Assembly: GCA_050742535.1 (NCBI GenBank)
Contig: JBOGIQ010000108.1
Location: 1 to 16,912 of the forward strand
Source: Gp6-AA40 sp050742535
Lineage (GTDB): Bacteria; Acidobacteriota; Vicinamibacteria; Vicinamibacterales; UBA2999
Direction of reading: 5' to 3'
Length of the DNA stretch: 16,912 bases
Under the pieces are notes generated by a model. The model saw only the letters and a list, made by a program, of their open reading frames with translations, was not told the DNA's origin and did no database searches. Made by a program: the position numbers and the translations under genes. Shown here in pieces: positions 1-6,611 of this stretch; position 1 is the first letter of the stretch; every line of letters begins with the position of its first letter.

Positions 1-168
1 GTGCTGGTCAGCTCGACGATCGGAATTCCGCCATTCATCGCCACGTCACTGCTGGCCGGCGCGCTGCGCATGCGGATAACGCGGTTCGTCGTCGCCGGCA
101 GCATCGGCCGGCTCATTCGCTTCGGCGCACTCGCGTTGGCCAGTGATCTAATCGTTGGGGTGTTCTGA
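1..168 (+). CDS. VTT-domain (DedA/YqaA-like) membrane protein, C-terminal fragment
   Basis: The gene is open from the first base of the window and ends at TGA 166-168, so only the last 55 residues are visible. The fragment contains GIPPF, then LLAGALRM, then a segment reading RFVVAGSIGRLIRF, and ends in a short hydrophobic helix. This Pro-Pro loop followed by a glycine-rich re-entrant stretch and a final membrane helix matches the end of VTT (SNARE-associated Golgi, YqaA-type) inner-membrane proteins, which act in lipid scrambling or remain uncharacterised. The family call comes from remembered pattern and rests on the tail only. The 9-bp repeat array begins almost immediately after the stop codon. 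Confidence 0.55.
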   Translation: MLVSSTIGIPPFIATSLLAGALRMRITRFVVAGSIGRLIRFGALALASDLIVGVF

Positions 169-170
169 AC

Positions 171-206
171 GACTCGAACGACTCGAACGACTCGAACGAT
201 TCGAAC
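171..206 (+). repeat. Tandem array of a 9-bp unit, four copies
   Basis: Four head-to-tail copies of GACTCGAAC (171-179, 180-188, 189-197, 198-206) lie here; the last has T for C at its third position. A partial copy (GAAC, 167-170) overlaps the preceding stop codon. The unit is a multiple of three, so the array is open in the frame of the downstream dehydrogenase and would read as Leu-Glu-Arg triplets if a start at 155 were used. Confidence 0.9.
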
Positions 207-207
207 G

Positions 208-213
208 TATACT
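208..213 (+). promoter_or_regulatory. Putative -10 element of the PQQ dehydrogenase gene
   Basis: TATACT starts two bases after the 9-bp array and ends 10 bases before the ATG at 224. It matches the -10 consensus in five of six positions. No convincing -35 is seen at the normal distance, because that place is occupied by the repeat. A transcript from here would have almost no leader, which fits the lack of a Shine-Dalgarno sequence before the ATG. Confidence 0.4.
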
Positions 214-223
214 CCCCCTCGCC

Positions 224-2071
224 ATGAGCCACACCATTCGCGCCGCGTTCGCCGCGGCTGCCGTGCTGCCTTGTCCTCTCACCGCCATGGGCCAGGACGT
301 CGACGCACCGGGCCTCTACAAGCGGTTGTGCGCGTCGTGTCATGACACGGGCTTGAACCGCGCGCCGCAGCGTGACGCGCTGCTCACCATGACCGCCGAA
401 CGCGTCCTCGCCTCCATGGAAAAGGGCACGATGGTGACGATGGCGAACAACAGAACGGCGGCGGAGCGACGGGCTCTCGCGGAACTTCTCGCCGGCAAGC
501 GTCTCGGTACCGCGCTGACCACGACGCCGCCAGCGTCGGCGATGTGCGGGACTCGACCCGCCTCCTTCGAGCCGGCATCCGCTCCGCGATGGACGGCGTG
601 GGGCGGCACCAACACCAATACGCGCTTTCAGGATGCACGGGACGCTCGCCTGAGCGCGGCCGATGTTCCGCGACTGAGGCTGAAGTGGGCGTTCGCATTC
701 CCTGGCGATCTGCAGTCCTACGGCCAGGCGACGCTCGCGGGAGGCCGCCTCTTCGTGGGCAGCTGGGGCGGCAAGGTGTATGCGCTCGAGGCGGCAACCG
801 GGTGCGTGCACTGGTTCTTCGATGCGGGCGCCGGCGTTCGATCCGCCCTCTCGATCGCGCAGGTGGGTACGCGCAACGTGGCGTTCTTCGGCGATATGGC
901 GGCGAACGTGTTCGCCCTTGATGCGATGACCGGCCAGCTGATCTGGCGCGCCAAGGTAGACGACTTCCACGTGGCGCGAGTCAGCGGCTCGCCGACGTTC
1001 CACGACGGCCGTCTCTATGTGCCGGTGGCCTCGGGCGAGGAAGGAGCGGCGGCCGTTCCGACCTATGAGTGCTGCCGGTTTCGCGGCAGCGTTGTCGCGC
1101 TCGATGCCGCAACCGGTAAACAGATCTGGAAGACGTTCATGATCGACGAGCCGAAGCCGACGCGGAAGAATGCCGCCGGCGCGCAGCTGTGGGGGCCATC
1201 GGGCGTTCCGGTATGGGCGACGCCAGCCGTTGATGCGCAGCGCGGGGCGCTCTACGTCACGACCGGAAACAATTATTCGGATCCCACCACCACCCTGAGC
1301 GACGCGTTCGTCGCACTCGACCTGGTATCCGGAAAGATTCTGTGGTCGCGCCAGATGACCACGTCGGACGCGTATACCGCCGCCTGCCGGCTGCCAGACA
1401 AGACCAACTGTGCTGTCTCGAACGGTCCGGACCTCGATTTCGGCGCGTCGCCGATTCTCGTCACGCTCGCCGGAGGACGGCGTCTGCTCGTCGCCGGTCA
1501 GAAGTCGGGCGTGGTCCATGCGCTCGATCCCGACGCGCAGGGAGAGATCCTGTGGCAGACGCGGATCGGCAGGGGCGGAACGATGGGCGGCGTGCAGTGG
1601 GGATCAGCTGCTGACGGCACGAACATCTACGTCGCCCTGTCGGATATCGGCCGAGTCATGTTGCCGTACAGCACGAGCACCGACGCCGATCCGAAGCAGG
1701 GCGGCGGCATGTTCGCGCTGCGGCTCAGCGACGGCGAGCGGGTGTGGTACACCCCGCCGCCAGGCTGCGGCACCCGCACGCGCTGCAGTCCGGCCCAGTC
1801 CGCCGCCGTCTCCGCGCTTCCCGGAGTTGCCTTCTCTGGTTCCGTCGATGGTCACATGCGGGCGTACTCGACCGCGAACGGATCGATCATCTGGGACTTC
1901 GACACGATCCGTGAGTATCAAACCGTGAACGGAGTGACGGGCAGGGGAGGCTCGATCGACGGCCCCGGGCCCGTCATCGGCGGAGGGATGGTGTTCGTGA
2001 ATTCCGGGTATCCCACCGCCGGTGGAACACCCGGAAACGTACTGCTCGCGTTTTCAGTCGACGGAAAGTAG
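224..2071 (+). CDS. Secreted cytochrome c/PQQ dehydrogenase, polyvinyl-alcohol dehydrogenase type
   Basis: The predicted protein has 615 residues. Residues 1-24 look like a signal peptide ending in AMGQ. A c-type haem motif CASCH follows at residues 36-40 in a small cytochrome domain, with Met residues near 70-75 as possible axial ligands. The rest is a PQQ-type beta-propeller with recurring blades such as VYALEAATG, VFALDAMTG, VVALDAATG and FVALDLVSG. An N-terminal haem domain joined to a PQQ propeller, at about 615-640 residues, is the layout of periplasmic polyvinyl-alcohol dehydrogenase, which oxidises secondary alcohols and passes electrons to the respiratory chain. The real substrate cannot be told from sequence. 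The ATG at 224 was chosen over an in-frame GTG at 155 because the longer form would translate the repeat array and bury the signal peptide. The neighbours give no pathway. Confidence 0.85.
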   Translation: MSHTIRAAFAAAAVLPCPLTAMGQDVDAPGLYKRLCASCHDTGLNRAPQRDALLTMTAERVLASMEKGTMVTMANNRTAAERRALAELLAGKRLGTALTTTPPASAMCGTRPASFEPASAPRWTAWGGTNTNTRFQDARDARLSAADVPRLRLKWAFAFPGDLQSYGQATLAGGRLFVGSWGGKVYALEAATGCVHWFFDAGAGVRSALSIAQVGTRNVAFFGDMAANVFALDAMTGQLIWRAKVDDFHVARVSGSPTFHDGRLYVPVASGEEGAAAVPTYECCRFRGSVVALDAATGKQIWKTFMIDEPKPTRKNAAGAQLWGPSGVPVWATPAVDAQRGALYVTTGNNYSDPTTTLSDAFVALDLVSGKILWSRQMTTSDAYTAACRLPDKTNCAVSNGPDLDFGASPILVTLAGGRRLLVAGQKSGVVHALDPDAQGEILWQTRIGRGGTMGGVQWGSAADGTNIYVALSDIGRVMLPYSTSTDADPKQGGGMFALRLSDGERVWYTPPPGCGTRTRCSPAQSAAVSALPGVAFSGSVDGHMRAYSTANGSIIWDFDTIREYQTVNGVTGRGGSIDGPGPVIGGGMVFVNSGYPTAGGTPGNVLLAFSVDGK

Positions 2072-2084
2072 CGAATCGACCCGT

Positions 2085-2576
2085 TTATTTTGGCGCGTCA
2101 CATTTCGCCGCAACCATCGTCACTGACTCGACCTTGAGCGTCGATGGAGCGCCCGCCGGTGCAGCGCCCTGAACCTCACCAACGATCCGGACCTGGTGGT
2201 TCAGATGCGGACTGATCAGCTTATCGTCACCCTCGAGGCGATAGCCGGTGGATGACAGCCCCGACGTGCCGACTGCCGGCTTGTCGCGGCCCACATCGGC
2301 CATCGTTGCGTTGTTCAGATAGAACGCCTTCGTTCCCGCAGGTACAGCGGGTTTCGCGGCGGCCGTAAGCATCGGTGCATCCTGGATGCAGCCGGAAATC
2401 GTGACGGTGCTGGCTTTCGTCTGCGCCGAGGGAGCCTGCTGTGTCCGCTGAATGCCCGGAGGTGCGGCGGCATCAGCAGGTGGAGTGTTCGCCGGCGACT
2501 GGCTTCCCTGCGCGCTCAGAACCGCGGTGGTCGCAAACCCGGCCATGACGAACACACCGAACCACTGTCTTTTCAT
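2085..2576 (-). CDS. Small secreted hypothetical protein, possible OB-like fold
   Basis: This 163-residue protein starts with a clear signal peptide (MKRQWFGVFVMAGFATTAVLSAQ), followed by a low-complexity Pro/Ala/Gln linker to about residue 54. The folded part begins at TVTISGCIQ and ends near VAAKC, with two cysteines that could form a disulfide. The order of strands (TISGCIQ, YRLEGDD, HQVRIVGEV, LKVESVTMV) resembles small periplasmic OB-fold proteins that are common in acidobacteria, but I do not recognise a named family and assign no function. The start is supported by AAGGAGG about 6 bases upstream. The gene converges on the dehydrogenase with only 13 bases between the stop codons and no visible terminator. 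Confidence 0.75.
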   Translation of the reverse strand: MKRQWFGVFVMAGFATTAVLSAQGSQSPANTPPADAAAPPGIQRTQQAPSAQTKASTVTISGCIQDAPMLTAAAKPAVPAGTKAFYLNNATMADVGRDKPAVGTSGLSSTGYRLEGDDKLISPHLNHQVRIVGEVQGAAPAGAPSTLKVESVTMVAAKCDAPK

Positions 2577-2646
2577 TCACGCCTCCTTGTGTTGTGACAG
2601 TCGGCGGAGGTTGAGCAACGGTGGGACCAAGTGAGAGGCTTGCCGT

Positions 2647-2757
2647 CAAATCCCAAAACCCGAAACCCAAATCCCAAAACCCAAACGGAAACCCCAGACA
2701 TACTCGATGGTCTTCACACTTGGGGTTTGGGATTTGGGTTTTGGGATTTGGGATTTG
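2647..2757. repeat. Inverted pair of heptamer arrays (TTGGGAT family)
   Basis: The right arm (2720-2757) is five and a half copies of a heptamer close to TTGGGAT. The left arm (2647-2684) is the same array on the other strand. In heptamer register the 38-base arms are complementary at 35 positions, around a 35-base loop (2685-2719). The transcript could form a long hairpin. The G-rich strand of the right arm has five runs of three or more G (2722-2725, 2729-2731, 2736-2738, 2743-2745, 2750-2752) spaced by 3-4 bases, a good G-quadruplex pattern. It fills most of the 221-base gap between two divergently transcribed genes. Confidence 0.9.
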
Positions 2758-2785
2758 TCGAGTGACCAACCCGTAATTCCTACCC

Positions 2786-2791
2786 TACGAT
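2786..2791 (+). promoter_or_regulatory. Putative -10 element of the SDR gene
   Basis: TACGAT ends 6 bases before the ATG at 2798. A weak -35 candidate, GTGACC (2762-2767), lies 18 bases upstream, just past the heptamer array. The distance to the ATG implies a leaderless transcript, in agreement with the absence of any Shine-Dalgarno sequence before this start. This is a pattern reading only. Confidence 0.4.
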
Positions 2792-2797
2792 CTAAAA

Positions 2798-3562
2798 ATG
2801 CAACTCAGCGGAAAGACAGTCCTCGTCACCGGCGGCGCGTCCGGGTTAGGCGCGGCCGCGGTAGACATGCTCGTGGCGGAGGGTGCCCGCGCGGTGATCA
2901 TCGATTTGAATGAAGAGGCGGGCCGCGCGAAACAGGCCTCTCGCCCCGATTCCGTACGCTTCGTGCGCGGGGATGTCGCCGCGGAAGCCGATGTTCAACG
3001 CGCGATTGGCGTCGCCGCCGAGCTCGGCGGTGTCTACGGCCTCGTGAATGCGGCTGGCGTTCCCGCGGCAGAGCGTGTGCTGCCGAAGGAGGGCGTTCAG
3101 CCACTGCCGCATTTCGAGCGGGTCATCCGCGTCAACCTGATCGGTACGTTCAACGTCATTCGCCTGGCGGGCGCGGCCATGGCGTCGAACGAGCCCACGG
3201 CCGGCGGCGAGCGCGGCGTGATCGTCAACACGGCCTCTGTCGCCGCATTCGAAGGGCAAATCGGACAGGCCGCCTACTCGGCGTCCAAGGGCGGGATCGT
3301 GGCAATGACGCTGCCGATCGCGCGCGAGTTCGCGCGGATCGGCGTGCGCGTCGTGACGATCGCGCCAGGGACTTTCGACACACCGCTGCTGGGCGCGTTG
3401 CCCGAAGCCGCGCGTCAATCGCTCGCCCAGCAGGTTCCGTTTCCGCCCCGCCTCGGGCGCCCGGACGAATACGCCGCTCTCGTTCGGCACATCTTCGAAA
3501 ACGAAATGCTGAACGGTGAAGTGATTCGACTCGACGGCGCGATCCGGATGGCGCCTAAGTAA
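2798..3562 (+). CDS. SDR-family 3-hydroxyacyl-CoA dehydrogenase (HSD17B10-like)
   Basis: This 254-residue protein has the complete classical short-chain dehydrogenase layout: the dinucleotide motif TGGASGLG near residues 11-18, an Asp (VIIDLN) that favours NAD over NADP, the NAAG motif, the catalytic Ser in NTASVAAF and the YSASK catalytic pair. The C-terminal part, with IAPGTFDTPLL, the stretch LGRPDEYAALV and the ending LNGEVIRLDGAIRMAP, closely recalls type-2 3-hydroxyacyl-CoA dehydrogenase, which oxidises short or branched 3-hydroxyacyl-CoA in fatty acid and isoleucine breakdown. The cytoplasmic location is inferred from the absence of a signal peptide. No other beta-oxidation gene is in the window, so the substrate is inferred from family likeness. 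It is probably transcribed alone. Confidence 0.88.
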   Translation: MQLSGKTVLVTGGASGLGAAAVDMLVAEGARAVIIDLNEEAGRAKQASRPDSVRFVRGDVAAEADVQRAIGVAAELGGVYGLVNAAGVPAAERVLPKEGVQPLPHFERVIRVNLIGTFNVIRLAGAAMASNEPTAGGERGVIVNTASVAAFEGQIGQAAYSASKGGIVAMTLPIAREFARIGVRVVTIAPGTFDTPLLGALPEAARQSLAQQVPFPPRLGRPDEYAALVRHIFENEMLNGEVIRLDGAIRMAPK

Positions 3563-3563
3563 A

Positions 3564-3632
3564 CTCCCAACCGCCAACTCCCAATTCCCAAGGCGGCGCT
3601 GACTTTGGGAGTTGGAAGTTGGGAGTTGGGCG
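3564..3632. repeat. Second inverted pair of heptamer arrays (TTGGGAG family)
   Basis: The right arm holds four heptamers near TTGGGAG (3605-3611, 3612-3618, 3619-3625, 3626-3632). The left arm (3564-3591) holds four on the opposite strand. They are complementary in register at 23 of 28 positions around a 13-base loop (3592-3604). The array starts directly after the SDR stop codon. It has the same unit length, orientation and core TTGGG as the array at 2647-2757 but a different last base, so each locus has been homogenised on its own variant. Confidence 0.88.
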
Positions 3633-3640
3633 TTTACGAT
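3612..3640 (+). promoter_or_regulatory. Putative promoter partly made of the heptamer repeat
   Basis: TTGGAA (3612-3617), one of the heptamer units, stands exactly 17 bases from TACGAT (3635-3640). Each hexamer matches the sigma-70 consensus in four of six positions. The likely transcription start (about 3646-3648) would lie just before the TTG start codon at 3650. The same TACGAT hexamer precedes the SDR gene. This is inference from spacing and needs transcript data. Confidence 0.35.
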
Positions 3641-3649
3641 AGGAACCTC

Positions 3650-4309
3650 TTGCTCACGCTCATTACCGGCGCGGTTGCCGGCTTCGTTCATGTCCTTGCA
3701 GGTCCGGATCACCTTGCCGCCGTGACGCCGATGGCAGTCGCGGGGCGGGAGCGCGGATGGCTGTCGGGATGGACGTGGGGATTCGGCCATGCCTCCGGCG
3801 TCGTGCTCGTGGCGGTGCTCACGGTGCTCCTTCGCGATCTGCTGCCACCGGTTGAAGTCATTTCGACATGGAGCGAGCGCATCGTCGGCGCGGCGCTGAT
3901 TGCCGTGGGGTTGTGGGCATTTCGCCGGAGCCTACGGATGCGGCCGGCCACTCACCTGCACGGGGCGGTTGCCCACCGGCACATTCACCTACAGGCGGGA
4001 CCGGCATGGCTGCGGCGGCTTGGCCACGTCCATGCGTCGTTCTGTCTCGGTGTGCTGCACGGCATCGCCGGCAGCTCGCATTTCTTTGGAGTGCTTCCGG
4101 CGCTGGCGCTGCCATCGCTGACGGCCTCGCTGCTCTACATCGCCGCGTTCGGTGCCGGCACGGTCGTAGCAATGACCGCGTTCGCGGCGGCCGTTGGCAC
4201 CGCGACAGTGCGCCTGCCGCACGGGGCGCTTCCCCAGCGCGCGATGATGGTCGCGGCAGCAACGCTCGCGATCACGGTTGGCACGGTGTGGCTGGCCGCC
4301 GGCGTGTGA
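3650..4309 (+). CDS. NicO/UreH-like nickel-cobalt family membrane transporter
   Basis: This 219-residue membrane protein begins with a helix that carries HVLAGPDH (residues 14-21), the HX4DH metal-binding signature of nickel/cobalt transporters and related UreH-like proteins. Further helices lie near 38-60 and 75-92, a His-rich loop (HLHGAVAHRHIHLQ) near residues 100-115 probably binds metal, and the second half has CLGVLHGIAGSSHFFG, typical of this family. It is expected to sit in the inner membrane and move Ni2+ or Co2+, but no urease, hydrogenase or cobalamin gene is present to say which metal. The TTG at 3650 is preferred, with AGGA five bases upstream. The frame stays open to another TTG at 3605, but that start would translate the heptamer repeat. 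No ATG occurs before the HX4DH motif. Confidence 0.78.
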   Translation: MLTLITGAVAGFVHVLAGPDHLAAVTPMAVAGRERGWLSGWTWGFGHASGVVLVAVLTVLLRDLLPPVEVISTWSERIVGAALIAVGLWAFRRSLRMRPATHLHGAVAHRHIHLQAGPAWLRRLGHVHASFCLGVLHGIAGSSHFFGVLPALALPSLTASLLYIAAFGAGTVVAMTAFAAAVGTATVRLPHGALPQRAMMVAAATLAITVGTVWLAAGV

Positions 4310-4311
4310 CG

Positions 4312-4341
4312 CGTCCGTTTTGTAACTGACGGACGGTTTTT
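4312..4341 (+). terminator. Rho-independent terminator after the transporter gene
   Basis: CGTCCGT (4312-4318) pairs perfectly with ACGGACG (4329-4335) around a 10-base loop, and a run of five T (4337-4341) follows one base later. It begins 3 bases after the stop codon of the transporter. It separates that gene from the TPR gene; the remaining 149 bases before the TPR start hold no promoter I can defend. Confidence 0.75.
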
Positions 4342-4490
4342 GTGCGCCGGCACCCCGGTGTACCGTCCGCCGGCATCATCCAACGACCATAGCGTCGCAA
4401 AACAGGCCACAAATCACGACAGAACTGCAGCTGTGCTCCGCCTCCGGAGGGAACGCAACTTGCCCAAGGCAGTTCCGGAGATCCCCCTCT

Positions 4491-5744
4491 ATGTCAGCCG
4501 AACGTCAAGCGGCGATCCGGGCCGCAGAAAAGCTCCTTCGAGTCGGCAAGCTGCCGGCGGCCATCGAGGCCTACACCCGTCTGGTCGATGAAGATCCGGG
4601 CGACCTCGATACCGGCCTGCTGCTCGCGCAGCTGTATCTTCGCGCGCGCGACGTCGACGGCGCCGCGGGACGCTTCGCGTCCATCGCCGACACCTGGCGG
4701 CTCGAGGGGAAACTCGAGCAGGCCTTCGAAACGTACAAGAAGATTCTGGCGGTCAAACCGGCCGACGAGCATGCGCTCGGGCACGCGGCCGCCCTGGCGA
4801 TTACGCAGGGCCAGACCGTCGAAGGACGCCGGTTCCTTCTGGCGCTCGCCGAGCAGCAGATTGCACGAAACGACACAGCCGCCGCCGGCGATACGCTGGC
4901 CGAGGCGGCCACGCTCGATCCGTCCGATACCGCGCTGCGCGAACGGGTCTTCCAGATGGCGGTTGCCGCTGGCAACTTCGCCCGGGCGCGCGAGCACGCG
5001 CTGACGACCGGCCATCGCCGCCGCGTCGCGGATGCACTCGACGCCGCCGGCCTTCGCGATGAGGCGATCGATCTCCTCCGCGAAGCGCTCGAACACGATC
5101 CCGATCACCTCCCGACCGTCGCCAGGCTGGTACGGCTGCTCGTCGAGACGGGTGATGCCGTTGCCGTGTCCGAGCACGTGTCGGCTGGGATGGCCGGTTC
5201 GGATTCCGAAGCTCGCATCGCGATCGTTGAAGTGCTGTTGCGCGGCGGCCGGACCGACGACGCCATCGACGTCGCCCGCCGCACGCTGGCCGACACGCCC
5301 GAATCCGTTGACGCCATCGCGCGGCTGGCCGCATCCGCCGCGCCTCACGTCCAGGACGCGGCCGTGGCGCTCGCCGACATGGCAACCACACACTGGGTCG
5401 AACGGTCGCAATGGGAACCTGCCGCCACGGCGCTGCAGCAGTTCGTGACGCGCGCGCCCGGTTGCATCGCCGCACTCGTCCGTCTCGTCGAAGTGGCGGT
5501 TGACGGCGACCTCGGCAGCACCGCGACCCACGCGCAGGAGATGCTGGCGGACGCGTACCTCGCCAACGGCGCGATCGAAGAAGGCCTGGCGATCGCCGAA
5601 GACCTCGCCTCCCGCGAAGCGAACAATCCCGTCCACGCCGCCCGAGTACGGCAGGCGCAGGAGATGCTCAAGGGTGGCGGATCCGCGAGCGCGGATAACC
5701 GCCAGCCGACCGTCATTCCGTTCCGATCGGCAGCTGCGAGCTAG
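4491..5744 (+). CDS. TPR-repeat protein
   Basis: This 417-residue protein is mostly helical and has no signal peptide or membrane segment. Helix pairs of the tetratricopeptide type recur along it, for example KLPAAIEAYTRLVDEDPGD near residues 19-37, KLEQAFETYKKILAVKPAD near 74-92, and LRDEAIDLLREALEHDPDH near 188-206; later repeats are more degenerate. The last 25 residues are polar and probably disordered. TPR proteins act as docking scaffolds, and the partner is unknown. It converges on the Tad pilus operon and has its own upstream region, so a link to the pilus is only by position. The start has GGAG 10 bases upstream, a rather long but usable spacing. Confidence 0.8.
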   Translation: MSAERQAAIRAAEKLLRVGKLPAAIEAYTRLVDEDPGDLDTGLLLAQLYLRARDVDGAAGRFASIADTWRLEGKLEQAFETYKKILAVKPADEHALGHAAALAITQGQTVEGRRFLLALAEQQIARNDTAAAGDTLAEAATLDPSDTALRERVFQMAVAAGNFARAREHALTTGHRRRVADALDAAGLRDEAIDLLREALEHDPDHLPTVARLVRLLVETGDAVAVSEHVSAGMAGSDSEARIAIVEVLLRGGRTDDAIDVARRTLADTPESVDAIARLAASAAPHVQDAAVALADMATTHWVERSQWEPAATALQQFVTRAPGCIAALVRLVEVAVDGDLGSTATHAQEMLADAYLANGAIEEGLAIAEDLASREANNPVHAARVRQAQEMLKGGGSASADNRQPTVIPFRSAAAS

Positions 5745-5759
5745 TTGTTAGATCATTCC

Positions 5760-5787
5760 GTGGCTTCCGCCTTAAGGCGGAAGCTAC
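5760..5787. repeat. REP-like palindrome, copy 1, between convergent genes
   Basis: The core 5763-5784 is a perfect palindrome with 11-base arms. Allowing one G-T pair, it extends to 14-base arms (5760-5787). Outer GATC tetramers at 5751 and 5791 could lengthen the hairpin with bulges. A T-run (5796-5799) follows on the plus side, so it may end transcription of the TPR gene. The 16-base core 5766-5781 differs in one base from 14875-14890, and CTAC follows in both, which shows that this is a dispersed element. It also supplies the stop codon of the facing AMIN gene. Confidence 0.8.
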
Positions 5788-6605
5788 CGGATCGATTTTG
5801 CTTGTTCCAACAGAACCAGCGCCTGCTTCGCATGTGCGGGGCGGTCGCCGGTAAACGACGGACTGACCGCGGTCACTGCCGTCGCGACAGCCGAAGACAG
5901 CAAGTCGTGTGTCTGGCGCGCCTCGGCCGGCACGTCCACGGACAGCAGCAGACCCTGAATTCCGATCAGGGTGTTCCCCACCGCCTTCAGCACCGATTCA
6001 CTGGGTGACGCCGCTGCCGACACCATGAACGGCGTCAGCTGCTCGAAGCGCTCGATCGCCGGCTGCACCGTGGTGCGGTAGTTCTCAGCGGCCGATGGCG
6101 ACGCGGCTGGCGCTGCCGCCGCGGGTGCCTGCGCAGGGATGGCAGGGACAGGCCGCGCGGCGGGCCGCGCAGCGCTCGTCCGCTCAGGCTCCGACGCAAC
6201 AGGCAGCGAATCCGGAGAGAAGTCCACGTAAACCCGCCTGCCGACGACGCGGACGGCACTGCGGGCACGCTCCAGCAGCGTGATCCGGGCCTTCAGCCTT
6301 CCTGGAGTGGTTCCATCGCCCGCCTGGAGCGATACACCCATCACGAACCGCACGCCCGGCGGTGCCATGAACGAGGTCGCCTTCGCCGGCATCACGATCG
6401 GACCGGCGTCGAGCTCCAGCACCGCGGCGCTGACCCGGCGTGTGGCGACGTCCTTCGGCTCATCCGTCAGCTCGAAGACGAGCGACACGCGGTCGCGGGC
6501 AGTGAGCACGGCGACATTCTGGAAATGGGGGTCCGCTGCGTACGCTGCGGAGCCGAGGGCGCTCAGGGCCAGGGCCAGAGCGGCTGCCGTGAATCGAATG
6601 GCCAA
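5784..6605 (-). CDS. AMIN-like periplasmic protein, last gene of the Tad operon
   Basis: This 273-residue protein has a signal peptide (residues 1-23, ending SAAYA). A beta-rich domain, about residues 28-130, has the pattern HFQNVAVLTARDRVSLVFEL ... RVYVDFSPDS, which resembles AMIN domains. These bind peptidoglycan or sit at the N-terminus of secretins and amidases. A Pro/Ala linker (about 143-175) leads to a helical C-terminal domain of about 100 residues that I do not recognise. The start is a TTG, the first possible start after the stop of the SPOR gene, without a clear Shine-Dalgarno sequence. It lies in the same frame as that gene, separated only by the stop and two codons, so it probably relies on re-initiation. 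Its TAG stop (5784-5786) falls inside the palindrome. The AMIN assignment is moderate; existence of the gene is secure. Confidence 0.68.
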   Translation of the reverse strand: MAIRFTAAALALALSALGSAAYAADPHFQNVAVLTARDRVSLVFELTDEPKDVATRRVSAAVLELDAGPIVMPAKATSFMAPPGVRFVMGVSLQAGDGTTPGRLKARITLLERARSAVRVVGRRVYVDFSPDSLPVASEPERTSAARPAARPVPAIPAQAPAAAAPAASPSAAENYRTTVQPAIERFEQLTPFMVSAAASPSESVLKAVGNTLIGIQGLLLSVDVPAEARQTHDLLSSAVATAVTAVSPSFTGDRPAHAKQALVLLEQAKSIR

Positions 6606-6611
6606 GGGGAT

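Noticed and set aside
171..206. Possible CRISPR array
   Set aside because: The units are 9 bases and directly adjacent with no spacers. The heptamer arrays also lack spacers, and no cas gene is present.
113..1519. A 468-codon open frame antisense to the PQQ dehydrogenase
   Set aside because: It is Arg-rich, has no recognisable domain, and mirrors a clear gene with signal peptide, haem motif and PQQ blades. Long antisense frames are expected in GC-rich DNA.
2072..2084. Terminator between the convergent dehydrogenase and hypothetical genes
   Set aside because: Only 13 bases are available and no stem can be drawn within them.
2473..2769. Short open frames across the heptamer arrays giving Trp-Asp-Leu-Gly-Phe type peptides
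   Set aside because: They are translations of a 7-base repeat, on both strands, with no ribosome binding site; a typical false gene.
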